Source: Actinomyces israelii DSM 43320
GTDB lineage: Bacteria > Actinomycetota > Actinomycetes > Actinomycetales > Actinomycetaceae
DNA length: 64,000 nt
Direction of reading: 5' to 3'
Assembly: GCF_000711965.1 (NCBI RefSeq)
Contig: NZ_JONS01000002.1
Span: 124,001-188,000, forward strand
Shown here: positions 36,265 to 45,706 of the stretch, in pieces
How positions within the stretch are numbered: the stretch's first letter is position 1
Layout of the letters: each line of letters begins with the position of its first letter
Translations under genes and position numbers: made by a program
The notes under the pieces: model-generated
Seen by the model: the letters and a program-made list of their open reading frames with translations, nothing else
The model's database searches: none
Told to the model about the DNA's origin: nothing

Positions 36265-37862
36265 TGCGGAAGCGTCTCCTTGTCGAGGGTGGCGCGCACG
36301 GCGCCGGGGCCGGAGATGAGGCGGGAGAAGAGGGCCTCGACGCTCCCGGCCACGGGCGTGGCGGTGAGGTCGAGCCCGAAGAGCTCGGGGTCGGACAGGA
36401 TGGGCGCGAGCGCGCGCCGGGCATCGACCGGCTCGCCGAGCCGGATCCCGGCGACGTGGGCGTGGAGCTCGTCGTACAGCGGGTCCGAGGAGGGCTCGAA
36501 GGGGGCGCCGTCGTCGGCGATGCCCGTGAGATAGCGGCACCACAGGGCGATGACCAGGGGGATCGACCGCAGCCCGCCCATGTCCAGGCCGCGGTCGCGG
36601 TACCGCAGGAGGGTCTGGCCGAAGCGGATCGGCATCTTCTGAGAGGTGTCCATGGCGATGCGGGCGGGGTCGTCCGGCAGGTAGGGGTTGGTGAAGCGGG
36701 TCTGAAGGACCTCGGTCAGGAAGCTCTCGGGAGACACGACGCCGGGGTCCGAGACGACGGGGAGGCCCTCCTCCCAGCCGAGGCGGTGGACGAGGGCGGC
36801 CAGGGCGGGGTCGCGCATCTCCGCGTCAATGGTCGGCATGCGCAGGAGGCAGCCGGCGATGGCGAGCGCCGTGTGGAGCGGGTTGAGGCAGGTGGCGACC
36901 TTCATGCTCTCGAACCTGTCGCACACCTCGCGGGCGACGATCTGCGCGCCGGCCTCCTCCAGGGGCGGGCGCTCACCGGCGAAGGCGTCCTCGATAATGA
37001 GGTACTCGGTCGGCTCGGTGTTGACGAATCCGGCCAGCGGGGTGCGATCGGGCGCCTGCAGACCCATGTCGGTGAAGCCGAGTCCTGTGAGCGCCTCGGC
37101 GACGGCCTCGCTGGGGCGGGGGGTGATCTTGTCGATGACGGAGATCGGGAAGGCGACCCTGGACGGATCCTCGATCCAGGCGGGGAATCCCTCGTCGGCG
37201 CTTCCGGCCCGCGCCCAGCCGCGGGCGATCGTGGTGACGGAGTCACGGAGCTTGTCGCCGTTGTGGCTGAAGTTGTCGCAGCTCAGGAGGGTGATCGGGG
37301 CGCCGCCGGCCTCGTAGCGGGCCAGGAGGAAGGAGGCGACCAGGGCCATGGTGTGCCCCTGGCGGGCTCGGGGGCCGGAGGCGGCCGTGACGGCCTCCTG
37401 GAGGTCGCCGGCGGAGTCGGCGACGGCGTAGCCCTTCTCGGTAATGGTGAGGGACACGAGGCTGACGCCGGGGTCGGCGGCCAGCGCGAGGAAGCGGGCG
37501 CGGTCGTCGGGACGGCTCACGGCCAGGCCCTCGCTCACGCCGGCGACCGCTCGCAGGTCGCGGCTGCCATCGGGTCTGAGGGTCACCGACAGCGTGAGCA
37601 GGTCGTGCGCGGCGAGCTGGACGTCAAGGCCGGTGGGCCGCCGGGGGGCCACGACTGCGATCGGCCAGTGCCGGCCGGAGGCGAGCAGGTCCTCGGCGAT
37701 CCGGGCCAGGAAGACGCGGAAGATGTTGCCCGGCCCAATGTGCAGCCAGCGGGGCCGCTCGCGGCCGGAGGCCTGCATGGCGGCGACGTCGAAGGCGGGC
37801 GTGACGACGCCGGCCGCCTCGAGGGCCTCCCCGTCGCGGAGCCCGTCAATGGTGAGTCTCAT
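36261..37862 (-). CDS. uxuB: Fructuronate reductase (mannitol dehydrogenase family)
   Basis: This NAD-dependent long-chain dehydrogenase of 533 residues reduces D-fructuronate to D-mannonate. The nucleotide site reads [17 protein letters not shown], followed by [10 protein letters not shown] and [14 protein letters not shown]; the catalytic lysine region is [14 protein letters not shown]. The ATG is used here; an in-frame TTG two codons earlier lies at better distance from GAGGA and could be the real start. It heads the uxuB-uxuA-eda-kdgK operon, and a direct-repeat motif shared with the uid promoters lies 155 bases upstream. Confidence 0.93.
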   Translation of the reverse strand: MRLTIDGLRDGEALEAAGVVTPAFDVAAMQASGRERPRWLHIGPGNIFRVFLARIAEDLLASGRHWPIAVVAPRRPTGLDVQLAAHDLLTLSVTLRPDGSRDLRAVAGVSEGLAVSRPDDRARFLALAADPGVSLVSLTITEKGYAVADSAGDLQEAVTAASGPRARQGHTMALVASFLLARYEAGGAPITLLSCDNFSHNGDKLRDSVTTIARGWARAGSADEGFPAWIEDPSRVAFPISVIDKITPRPSEAVAEALTGLGFTDMGLQAPDRTPLAGFVNTEPTEYLIIEDAFAGERPPLEEAGAQIVAREVCDRFESMKVATCLNPLHTALAIAGCLLRMPTIDAEMRDPALAALVHRLGWEEGLPVVSDPGVVSPESFLTEVLQTRFTNPYLPDDPARIAMDTSQKMPIRFGQTLLRYRDRGLDMGGLRSIPLVIALWCRYLTGIADDGAPFEPSSDPLYDELHAHVAGIRLGEPVDARRALAPILSDPELFGLDLTATPVAGSVEALFSRLISGPGAVRATLDKETLPQ

Positions 37863-38016
37863 GCGCAACCAGTCCTCATTGATGGTTCGTAGTGGTTCCA
37901 GGTGACCCTTCTGAGCGGTCCGGGGCTCGTCAGGGCCGGGGCCGCCCCGCGGGGCGCCGTCGAGCCGCCCTGCGGGGACGGCTCAAGTCTCCCGCCGCCG
38001 CGGCCCGGGCCCCCGG

Positions 38017-38033
38017 TGTTGACAGAAGTTGCC
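38017..38033 (-). promoter_or_regulatory. Hexuronate direct-repeat motif upstream of uxuB
   Basis: Read towards uxuB, the sequence is GGCAACT-tct-GTCAACA, two heptamers at a 10-base period. It matches two motifs in the uidB-uidA gap with the same polarity relative to the gene they precede. Confidence 0.5.
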
Positions 38034-38061
38034 ACACCCCATCACTCCGCCCGGCAGCCGC

Positions 38062-38928
38062 TCAGTAGCCGATGGATCGCAGGTATGCCCGGGAGTCGGC
38101 CAGGCAGTCGAAGGGGTCCCTCCCGTAGGTCAGGTCCTGCTCGATGAGGAGGTACTCGGCCCCGGCGGCCGCGGCGGCGGGCAGGAGCACGGGCCAGTTC
38201 ATATTGCCCTGCCCGACCTCCGCGAACTCGATGATGTTGACGAACCTGTCGTAGCCCTCCGCGACCCTGCCGGCGTCGAAGAGCTCGAGGGCCTCGTGCG
38301 GCAGGGCGGTGACCCGGTAGTCCTTGACGTGGATGAGTCTGCAGACCCCGGTGTAGGCGGCGAGCATGTCCAGCGGGGCCATGCCGCCGCGCTGGACCCA
38401 GTGCAGGTCCACCTCGAAGTGCAGGTCCGGGGCGACGCGGCGGACGATGTCGAAGATGCGCTCGCCGTCGAAGGCGTGCAGGTCCACGTGGTGGTTGTGG
38501 TAGCACAGGGTGATGCCCTCTGCCTTCAGACGGACGGCGTACTCGTCGGCCTCGCCCGCCCAGGCCTCGACGGCCTCCTTGGAGACCATGGCGGAGAAGT
38601 CCATCATGCCGATGCGCGCGAAGCGGCACCTCAGGCGCCGGCAGTCGGCGACGAGCTTGTCGAAGCCGGTGTCGAGGGTGTCCATGTCTCGGCCCTCGAC
38701 GTGCCGCAGGCCCGTGGACAGGGCGGCGACCTCGATGCCGAGCTCGTCCGCCCCCCGCTCCAGGTCGGCGGCGACAGCCTCGGTCATGGGAATCTGGGAG
38801 ACCTCGACGGCGTGCAGGTCGAGGTCGGCCAGACGCTCCAGGATCGGCCACATGCCCTCGGCGGCCACCTGGTCCTTGAGCATCATCATCTGGGCGCCGA
38901 GGACCGGCGCGGCGGGGACAGCGGTCAT
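38062..38928 (-). CDS. TIM-barrel sugar isomerase/epimerase family protein (first)
   Basis: This 288-residue protein belongs to the AP-endonuclease-2-like TIM-barrel superfamily. It carries ITLCYHNHHVDLHAFDG, HFEVDLHWVQRGG with metal ligands, and LIHVKDYRV. Such proteins next to oxidoreductases of the Gfo/Idh/MocA family can be isomerases, epimerases or keto-sugar lyases. It ends the operon that starts at the GPH carrier and includes two such oxidoreductases, one base after the first of them. Exact reaction unknown. Confidence 0.8.
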   Translation of the reverse strand: MTAVPAAPVLGAQMMMLKDQVAAEGMWPILERLADLDLHAVEVSQIPMTEAVAADLERGADELGIEVAALSTGLRHVEGRDMDTLDTGFDKLVADCRRLRCRFARIGMMDFSAMVSKEAVEAWAGEADEYAVRLKAEGITLCYHNHHVDLHAFDGERIFDIVRRVAPDLHFEVDLHWVQRGGMAPLDMLAAYTGVCRLIHVKDYRVTALPHEALELFDAGRVAEGYDRFVNIIEFAEVGQGNMNWPVLLPAAAAAGAEYLLIEQDLTYGRDPFDCLADSRAYLRSIGY

Positions 38929-38929
38929 C

Positions 38930-40093
38930 TCAGGCGCGCTCCTCGAAAAGGCCCTCGGCGGCGATGCGCCTGTTGAGCTCGGTCAGGTAGGCGTCCTCGT
39001 CGAGGTCCGCGATGGACACCTCCCTGCCCGTCCAGCTGGACAGGTGGATGGCGTTGGCCAGGCGCACGCCGTGGATGCCGTCGCCCCCGGGCGCCAGCAG
39101 CTCCTCCTCGCCGCGCACGGCGGCGGCGAAGTTGCGCAGGACCTCGCAGTGCTGCTCGCCCCACACGGAGCGGTACTCCCTGGTCTCCACGCTCATGAGG
39201 TCGGCGGGGTCGAAGCCGCCCTTGAACATCTCCCGGACCTGCTCGACGCTCATCCGCTCGGAGATGGCGCGCTCGTCGTCCTTGAGGCGGGTGATGGTGA
39301 CGACGGCGGAGTCGTCGACGACGACCTTGCCCCTGTCGCACAGGATCTCCAGGCGGTCGGTGCCGGCGAGGTCGTGCGTGGAGGTGATGAAGGAGCCGGT
39401 GGCGCCGCCGCCGAAGTCGACCAGGGCACTGACCTCGTCCTCCACGGCGATGTCGCGGCGGAAGCCGAACTGGCACTTGGCGAACACGGACAACGGCACT
39501 CCGCACACCCACTGCCACAGGTCGAGCTGGTGGGGGGCCTGGTTGACCAGGACGCCGCCGCCCTCCCCGCCCCAGGTGGCGCGCCAGTCGGACTGCTCGT
39601 AGTAGCCCTGGGGCCGCCACCAGGTGGTGATGGTCCAGGTGGTGTGGCGCAGCGCCCCGAGCTCGCCGGAGGCCAGCAGGGCCCGCAGGTCCTTGTACAG
39701 GGGGTTGGTGCGCTGGTTGAAGAAGACGCCGAAGACGAGGTCGGGCCTGGCGGCGGCGACATCGATGAGCTCGCGGGCCTGCCGGGTGTACACGCCGACG
39801 GGCTTCTCCACCAGAGCGTGCACCCCGTGCTCGAGGGCGTGGATGCCGACCTCGGGGTGGAGGTAGTGGGGGACAGTGGTGACGACGGCGTCGACGTCGC
39901 CGGAGGCGATCATCTCCCTGTAGTCGGTGTAGAAGGGCGCGTCGAGGGCGTCGGCCGCCTCCTTCTTCTCCGGCAGGATGTCGCACACGGCGCCGATGCT
40001 CAGGCCGGGCACGCGCCCGGCGGAGATGAACCGGGCGTACATGCCGCCCTCGGTGCCCAGGCCGATAATGCCGAGGCGGACGATGTCAGTCAT
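38930..40093 (-). CDS. Gfo/Idh/MocA-family oxidoreductase (first)
   Basis: This 387-residue NAD(P)-dependent dehydrogenase has the Rossmann start VRLGIIGLGTEGGMYARFI and the family EKP motif in HALVEKPVGVYTRQARELI. The C-terminal substrate domain includes GGGVLVNQAPHQLDLWQW, with the usual histidine and aspartate. AAGGAG precedes the chosen ATG; a longer frame adds eight residues. It lies 20 bases after a second oxidoreductase gene. Substrate is probably a sugar, sugar acid or glycoside. Confidence 0.88.
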   Translation of the reverse strand: MTDIVRLGIIGLGTEGGMYARFISAGRVPGLSIGAVCDILPEKKEAADALDAPFYTDYREMIASGDVDAVVTTVPHYLHPEVGIHALEHGVHALVEKPVGVYTRQARELIDVAAARPDLVFGVFFNQRTNPLYKDLRALLASGELGALRHTTWTITTWWRPQGYYEQSDWRATWGGEGGGVLVNQAPHQLDLWQWVCGVPLSVFAKCQFGFRRDIAVEDEVSALVDFGGGATGSFITSTHDLAGTDRLEILCDRGKVVVDDSAVVTITRLKDDERAISERMSVEQVREMFKGGFDPADLMSVETREYRSVWGEQHCEVLRNFAAAVRGEEELLAPGGDGIHGVRLANAIHLSSWTGREVSIADLDEDAYLTELNRRIAAEGLFEERA

Positions 40094-40113
40094 GGATGGG
40101 GCTCCTTGGTCTC

Positions 40114-41142
40114 TCATTCATCGCAGGTGGTCGGGGGCAGGCCGGCGGCCCTGTAGACGGCCTTGGCCATGAGCAGGCACGCCATGGCCTGGGCCGGGCC
40201 GATCCAGAAGGGCTCGGGGTCGTCGAGCCGGCTGTAGAAGTCGCGGATGAGCAGCTCGTGGCTCACCCCCCAGTAGGAGCGGCCCCGAGAGCCGGCCGTG
40301 CGCTCCTCGTGGCGCTCGACGCGCCCGTCGCGCCAGCGGACCTCCAGGCCGTCGCGCAGGACGACGCAGGCCCGCTCGCAGTCGAGCTCGAGCTCGACGG
40401 GCCGGTGGGCCGAGAGGTTGACGGTGCCGTAGAAGCAGGTGGTGGCGCCATCGGCGTGCGTGAAGCGCGCGCAGGCGGTGTCCTCCACCTCGGAGACGGC
40501 GCTGAACTTGTCCGTCGAGACGCTGCCCTGAACCTCGACGACGTCGCCCAGCAGCCACTGGATGAGGTCGAGGGTGTGGGGCGCCTGGTTCATGAGCAGC
40601 CCCCCGCCAGCGCGCTCCCACAGGCCGCGCCAGGGCTTGGCGGGGTAGTAGCCGGGGGAGCGGCTCCAGGCGACTGTGGCGTAGGCGCCGCGGACCGCAC
40701 CGAGCGCCCCGGAGTCGAGCAGGCGCCGCAGCTCGACGGAGGAGACGTTGTAGCGGTTCTGCAGGCAGACGGCGATCTTGGGGGCGTCCGGGCCCAGACG
40801 GTCCTGGAGGCGGGCGACGGCGTCGACCAGGCGCCGGGCCTGACGAGTCGTGTGGGCGACGGGCTTCTCCTGGATGACGCCCGCGCCCGCCCCCAGGGCC
40901 GCGAGCGCGACGTCGACGTGGGCGTCGTGGGGCGTGGTCACGTGCACGACGTCGGGGCGGACGGCCTCGAGCAGCTCGCCGACGGCGGCGAAGCCGGGCG
41001 CGCCGGTGCGCTCGACGGCCGCCGCGAGCGCGCCCGGGTCGGTGTCGCACACCCCGACGAGCTCGACGGCGTCGATCGCCTCGATGGCCTGGAGGTGCAC
41101 CGCGGCCACGTCCCCGCAGCCGACGATCGCCGCCGTGGTCAT
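40114..41142 (-). CDS. Gfo/Idh/MocA-family oxidoreductase (second)
   Basis: This 342-residue dehydrogenase starts TTAAIVGCGDVAAVHLQAI, a Rossmann fold, and has IQEKPVAHTTRQARRLVDA with the EKP lysine and GGGLLMNQAPHTLDLIQW in the substrate domain. It is a paralogue of the next gene, and the pair may carry out an oxidation and a later reduction. It starts seven bases after the TIM-barrel gene; a long upstream frame overlapping that gene is a shadow. Confidence 0.88.
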   Translation of the reverse strand: MTTAAIVGCGDVAAVHLQAIEAIDAVELVGVCDTDPGALAAAVERTGAPGFAAVGELLEAVRPDVVHVTTPHDAHVDVALAALGAGAGVIQEKPVAHTTRQARRLVDAVARLQDRLGPDAPKIAVCLQNRYNVSSVELRRLLDSGALGAVRGAYATVAWSRSPGYYPAKPWRGLWERAGGGLLMNQAPHTLDLIQWLLGDVVEVQGSVSTDKFSAVSEVEDTACARFTHADGATTCFYGTVNLSAHRPVELELDCERACVVLRDGLEVRWRDGRVERHEERTAGSRGRSYWGVSHELLIRDFYSRLDDPEPFWIGPAQAMACLLMAKAVYRAAGLPPTTCDE

Positions 41143-41149
41143 GGTCGTC

Positions 41150-42019
41150 TCAGTCCGTCTCGACGCCGGCCCGGGCCAGGAGCGTCTGGAGGGCGGCGTG
41201 GGCGCGCGTGAAGCTCTCGGGGCCGGACAGGGCGCCGTAGGCGTCGAAGCGGCCCAGGTGCGGCTCGAGGGAGAGGAAGCCCGCGTAGCCGCAGTCCTTG
41301 AGGGCCGCGATGAGCTCGGGCCACTGGCCGTCGCCCTCGCCGCAGGGGGTGACCTCGCCGATGTCGTCGGCGTCGACGGGGAACCTGGCGTCCTTGCAGT
41401 GGATGTAGTCGGTGTAGCGGTGCACGAGCGGCCACGCCTCGTCCATGGGGCGCACCCCGCACTGGACGTAGTTGGCGGGGTCGAAGACGGCCCGGTAGGA
41501 GGGCGAGTCGACGGCGGCGAGCAGGTCGGCGACGCGGCCGGGGACGTCGCCGTAGATCTCCTTCTCGTTCTCGTGCAGGAGGGTCGCGCCGCCGTCCCGG
41601 GCGACCTCGACCATGGCGCGGGTGCGCGCAATGACCTCGTCGCGGTGGCGGGCGGGGTTCTCGCCGGCGGGAATGAAGAAGGAGAAGACGCGGATGCGGG
41701 GGGTGGCGAAGAAGCGGGCGACCTCAACGGCGCGGCGGGTGCGCTCCAGGTGGGGGGCGAAGGGGTCGGTGATGCGGATCTTGCCCAGGTCCGAGCCCAC
41801 GCAGGACAGGGCGATGCCGGCGGCGTCGAGCGCGTCCCTGATCCGCCTCAGCTCGGCGTCGGTGAGGTCGAGGATCTTGGTCAGCTGCACGCTGCGCAGC
41901 TCGATGTGCCTGATGCCGAGCTCGGCGAGCAGGGCGACCTGCTCGCCGAGGTCGGGACTGATCTCGTCGGCGAATCCCGTCATCGTCCAGGCGGGCGTCA
42001 TGGGGCTCACGGGTGTCAT
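41150..42019 (-). CDS. TIM-barrel sugar isomerase/epimerase family protein (second)
   Basis: This 289-residue protein is related to IolE and hydroxypyruvate isomerase-like TIM barrels. Metal-site segments include ATLLHENEKEIYGD, AVFDPANYVQCG and YIHCKDARFP. AAAGGAAG precedes the ATG. It differs from the first TIM-barrel protein in using HENE in place of HNHH, so the two probably have different roles. It follows the GPH carrier gene by 61 bases. Confidence 0.82.
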   Translation of the reverse strand: MTPVSPMTPAWTMTGFADEISPDLGEQVALLAELGIRHIELRSVQLTKILDLTDAELRRIRDALDAAGIALSCVGSDLGKIRITDPFAPHLERTRRAVEVARFFATPRIRVFSFFIPAGENPARHRDEVIARTRAMVEVARDGGATLLHENEKEIYGDVPGRVADLLAAVDSPSYRAVFDPANYVQCGVRPMDEAWPLVHRYTDYIHCKDARFPVDADDIGEVTPCGEGDGQWPELIAALKDCGYAGFLSLEPHLGRFDAYGALSGPESFTRAHAALQTLLARAGVETD

Positions 42020-42080
42020 GAGGTCTGCTTCCTTTCTCCATCCTTATTCCCGGTCTTCTCGCCTTCTCCCCGCGGCCGTC

Positions 42081-43544
42081 TCACTCCTCGCGCGCGACGG
42101 CGCGGCGGGCGACGAGCACGGCGTTGTTGGCGTCGACGACCTTCTTCTTGAGCGGGTAGAGGACCACCAGGGCGAGACCGACGAGGACGTAGCCGATCCC
42201 GGGCACGAGGTTGGCGAGCATGTAGACGCCATCGACAACAGGGGCTGCCTGGGCCTCACCGGCCTTGGCGGCCGCGGCGTCGAAGCCGACCCAGCCCAGC
42301 GCCCATCCGGTCAGGCCTCCCGCCAGGGCCTGGCCGAGCTTGCGCGACCAGGAGTAGACGGCGTACACGGTGCCGTCGTCGCGCTGACCGCTCTTGACCT
42401 CGTGGGAGTCGATGACGTCGGTGATGAAGGCCCACACGAGGTAGTTGAAGACCGCGGTCAGGAGGGCCACGACCGCGTAGAGGATGATCCACACGGTCGC
42501 GCTGCGGGTGTGCAGGAAGTAGGCGCCGATGAGCACGCCGCCGCCCAGGAGCATGGAGACCGCGCCGACCTCGGCCTTTCCGAAGCGCCTGGACAGCCAC
42601 GGGGCGATGACGATCAGGGCGAGCGAGGGGAGCAGACCGGCGAAGGACGCCGGGGACTGGAGCCTGCCGTTGCCGAAGTAGGACAGGAAGAGGTAGCTCA
42701 GCATCCCGTTGAGGAACATCAGCGAGACGAGCAGCAGCAGGGCGGAGGCGATGAGGCCCAGCAGGGCGCGGTTGGAGAAGACCGCCTTGAGCATGGAGCC
42801 GACGCTCAGCCCACCCTCCGATGCGGGCCTCGACACGGCGGCGACGCGCTCCTCCACGCAGAAGTAGCACACCGCGTAGCAGACGACGGCCAGGACGGAG
42901 CAGATGACGGCGCCGAGGGTCATAGCGGGGCCGTCGAGGACGGAGACGCCGTCGGCATTCGTCCGGTAGACGATAATGGGCAGGACCGTCATGATCATAA
43001 TGTTCGCCAGCGTGGCGCCCGTGGAGCGGAAGACGGAGAGCTCGGCGCGGTGGTCGGGGTTCGGGGAGACGACCGAGGACATGGAGCCGTAGGGGATGTT
43101 GATGGCCGTGTAGCACACGGAGCCCCACAGGAAGTAGGTGGCGACCATCCACGTCAGCTTCAGGCCGTAGCTTCCGAAGCCCGAGACGAAGGACATGTAC
43201 ATGAGGGCCGAGGCGACGGCGACGGGAATAGCGATGTACCTGATCCAGCGGCGGAACTTGTCGCCGGGCCCGGCGCCCGGCAGGCGGTCCACAATGATGC
43301 CCATGCCGACGTCGGTGAATCCGTCGACGACGCGGGCGCACAGCAGCAGGGTTCCCACGTGCGCCGGGCTGATGCCGACCACATTCGTGTAGAACACCAT
43401 GAAGAAGGTGGACTGGAGGGTGAAGGTGAAGTCATTTCCGAAATCACCGAACATGTAGCCGATCTTGTCTCTCAGGCCGAAGGGGCGCCTCTCCGCCGCC
43501 TCGGTCACTGGCGCCGGCGCCGATATCTGGCTCGTCATGGGCAT
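42081..43544 (-). CDS. GPH-family glucuronide/sugar transporter (UidB-like)
   Basis: This 487-residue cation symporter has about twelve membrane spans. It starts GLRDKIGYMFGDFGNDFTF, the classical GPH N-terminus, with GMGIIVDRLPGAGPGDKFR in the first cytoplasmic loop region. An ATG with GGAG ten bases upstream is chosen; a GTG nine codons earlier is possible. It is divergent from uidA, the arrangement expected for a glucuronide importer, and is followed by the two TIM-barrel and two oxidoreductase genes. Confidence 0.88.
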   Translation of the reverse strand: MPMTSQISAPAPVTEAAERRPFGLRDKIGYMFGDFGNDFTFTLQSTFFMVFYTNVVGISPAHVGTLLLCARVVDGFTDVGMGIIVDRLPGAGPGDKFRRWIRYIAIPVAVASALMYMSFVSGFGSYGLKLTWMVATYFLWGSVCYTAINIPYGSMSSVVSPNPDHRAELSVFRSTGATLANIMIMTVLPIIVYRTNADGVSVLDGPAMTLGAVICSVLAVVCYAVCYFCVEERVAAVSRPASEGGLSVGSMLKAVFSNRALLGLIASALLLLVSLMFLNGMLSYLFLSYFGNGRLQSPASFAGLLPSLALIVIAPWLSRRFGKAEVGAVSMLLGGGVLIGAYFLHTRSATVWIILYAVVALLTAVFNYLVWAFITDVIDSHEVKSGQRDDGTVYAVYSWSRKLGQALAGGLTGWALGWVGFDAAAAKAGEAQAAPVVDGVYMLANLVPGIGYVLVGLALVVLYPLKKKVVDANNAVLVARRAVAREE

Positions 43545-43690
43545 GGGATGGTGTCTCCTGTCGTATCGCACCGTTGCGTGCAGGAAGATCCGCGTCCGGA
43601 GCGGGACCGGGTCCTGGGTGAGCCGCGGGTGCGGAGGGCATCCGCGGGGATCACGCTCTAGGGTGGCGCGGGCCCGGCCCCACGCGGCGA

Positions 43691-43707
43691 AGTTGCCAGT
43701 AGTTGCA
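43691..43707 (-). promoter_or_regulatory. Hexuronate direct-repeat motif facing the GPH gene
   Basis: Read towards the GPH gene, the sequence is TGCAACT-act-GGCAACT, two heptamers at a 10-base period, ending about 147 bases before that start codon. Confidence 0.6.
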
Positions 43708-43763
43708 GGGCGCCGGCGTACTCCCGCGCGCAGTCGCTCGGAGCTCGGCGGCGCGCCGGAGTG

Positions 43764-43780
43764 CGCAACTTACGGCAACT
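43764..43780 (+). promoter_or_regulatory. Hexuronate direct-repeat motif facing uidA
   Basis: Read towards uidA, the sequence is CGCAACT-tac-GGCAACT, again two heptamers at a 10-base period, ending about 85 bases before the ATG. Confidence 0.6.
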
Positions 43781-43865
43781 TTCCCGCGTGCGCCCGCTGG
43801 GCATGTGCAATGGTGAGCGCGTCCATCCACGCCGGACGCGCTGAGCACCAGGTGAAGGAGCCTCC

Positions 43866-45650
43866 ATGCTGCCCCTCCGACAGTCCGTCTCCCGGGATAT
43901 CCGCAGTCTCGACGGCGTGTGGCGCTTCCAGCTCGACGCCGGCGAGGACGCCGGCCTCGAGGAGCGCTGGTTCGATGCCCCTCTGAGCGCGCCGCGCCCC
44001 ATGCCGGTGCCCGCCTCGTACAACGACGTGACCACCGACGTCGAGGTCCACGACCACGTCGGCCTGGCCTGGTACGAGCGCGACGTCGTCGTCCCCGGAC
44101 GCCTCGGCGACGACCGCCTGCTCCTGCGCTTCGGCTCGGTCACCCACCGCGCCCGGGTGTGGGTCGACGGCACCGAGGTCGCGACCCACACGGGCGGCTA
44201 CCTCCCCTTCGAGGCCGACATCACCGACCTCGTGGAGGCGGGCGGGACCTTCCGCCTGACCGTCGCCGTCGACAACCGCCTGACCTGGCAGACCCTGCCG
44301 CCGGGCTACCTCACCGAGGACAGCCGGGGGCGCAGGGTGCAGAGGTACTACCACGACTTCTTCAACTACGCCGGCATCCACCGCAGCGTCAGCCTCTACA
44401 CGCGCCCGGCCGTGGCCGTCAGCGACGTGACCGTGACCACCGGCTACGAGGGGACGACCGGCCGCGTCTCCTACGCCGTCGCCGCCGAGGGCGCCTCCGA
44501 GGTCTCCGTGGTGGTCCTGGACGCCGAGGGCCGCGAGGTCGGTCGCGCCCGGGGAGCCCGCGGCGAGGTCGCCATCCCCGACGTCACCCTGTGGAGGCCG
44601 GGCAGGGGTTACCTGTACACCCTCGAGGTGCACGCCGACGCCGACGTCTACCCCCAGCGCTTCGGCGTGCGCACCGTGGAGGTCAGGGACTCCCAGCTCC
44701 TCATCAACGGCGAGCCCTTCTACTTCCGCGGCTACGGACGCCACGAGGACAACCTCATCCGCGGCAAGGGGCACGACGACGTCCTCATGGTCCACGACTT
44801 CGAGCTCATGGAGTGGCAGGGGGCCAACTCCTTCCGCACCTCGCACTACCCCTACGCCGAGGAGGTCATGGACCACGCCGACGAGCGCGGTCTCGTCGTC
44901 ATCGACGAGACCGCCGCCGTGGGGCTCAATGTCGGTATCGCGGCGGGGATCCTGGGCGGCCAGTCGCAGCCGACCTTCTGCCCCGAACGGGCCGACGAGG
45001 CCACCCGCGAGGCGCACGCCGCCCAGATCCGCGAGCTCATCGCCCGCGACAGGAACCGCCCCAGCGTGGTCCTGTGGTCCATCGCCAACGAGCCGGAGAC
45101 CCACACCGAGGCCTCCCGCACCTACTTCGAGCCGCTCGTCCGAGTGGCGCGCGAGGCCGATCCGACCCGGCCGGTCGGCTACGCCAACGTCATGCTCTCC
45201 ACCCCCGACAAGGAGCGGATCATCGACCTGTTCGACGTCGTCATGCTCAACCGCTACTACGGCTGGTACGTGGATAACGGCAACCTCGACGACGCCGAGG
45301 CCCATCTGCGCGCCGAGATCGACGGGTGGCTCGCGCTGGCGCCGGGCAAGCCGATCCTGTTCACCGAGTACGGCCCGGACACCATGCCGGGGATCCGGGA
45401 CGTCTTCCGCCGCCCCTGGAGCGAGGACTTCCAGGTCGACATGCTCTCCATGCACCACCGGGTCTTCGATGACTACGACGAGATCATCGGCGAGCAGATG
45501 TGGAACTTCGCCGACTTCCAGACCGCCACGGGTATTGTCCGCGTAGCCGGGAACAAGAAGGGGATGTTCACCAGGGCCCGCGACCCCAAGCAGAACGCCT
45601 TCGTCGTGCGCGAGCGCTGGCTGGCCATGCGCGAGCGCCTGGGCTTCTGA
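43866..45650 (+). CDS. uidA: Beta-glucuronidase, GH2
   Basis: This 594-residue enzyme hydrolyses beta-D-glucuronides to free glucuronate. The acid/base is E409 in WSIANEPET and the nucleophile E501 in FTEYGPDT. The carboxylate-recognising N-K pair typical of true glucuronidases is present as N563 and K565 in AGNKKGMFTRARDPK, which separates it from the other GH2 protein in this window. SLDGVWRFQLD starts the jelly-roll. GAAGGAG precedes the ATG. No signal peptide is present, so it is cytoplasmic. It is followed by a LacI regulator and uxaC in one operon. Confidence 0.96.
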   Translation: MLPLRQSVSRDIRSLDGVWRFQLDAGEDAGLEERWFDAPLSAPRPMPVPASYNDVTTDVEVHDHVGLAWYERDVVVPGRLGDDRLLLRFGSVTHRARVWVDGTEVATHTGGYLPFEADITDLVEAGGTFRLTVAVDNRLTWQTLPPGYLTEDSRGRRVQRYYHDFFNYAGIHRSVSLYTRPAVAVSDVTVTTGYEGTTGRVSYAVAAEGASEVSVVVLDAEGREVGRARGARGEVAIPDVTLWRPGRGYLYTLEVHADADVYPQRFGVRTVEVRDSQLLINGEPFYFRGYGRHEDNLIRGKGHDDVLMVHDFELMEWQGANSFRTSHYPYAEEVMDHADERGLVVIDETAAVGLNVGIAAGILGGQSQPTFCPERADEATREAHAAQIRELIARDRNRPSVVLWSIANEPETHTEASRTYFEPLVRVAREADPTRPVGYANVMLSTPDKERIIDLFDVVMLNRYYGWYVDNGNLDDAEAHLRAEIDGWLALAPGKPILFTEYGPDTMPGIRDVFRRPWSEDFQVDMLSMHHRVFDDYDEIIGEQMWNFADFQTATGIVRVAGNKKGMFTRARDPKQNAFVVRERWLAMRERLGF

Positions 45651-45706
45651 GTCCGGTGGCGACGACGGCCCCGGGCCTCGGCGAAAGGGGGAGAGGAAGG
45701 ACGGCG

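Larger units (their letters stand above)
43545..43865. other. Divergent control region between uidB-like gene and uidA
   Basis: This 321-bp gap contains no gene. It holds two oppositely oriented direct-repeat motifs, described separately, each pointing to the gene it precedes. Flanking sequence shows no obvious consensus -10. Confidence 0.65.

Noticed and set aside
36261-37892. Long plus-strand frame opposite uxuB
   Set aside because: It is a Gly/Glu-rich shadow on the opposite strand of a well-supported gene, common in GC-rich DNA.
43545-43865. Riboswitch or tRNA in the uidA control region
   Set aside because: No cloverleaf, T-loop motif or known riboswitch core could be found; the repeats there are better explained as protein-binding sites.
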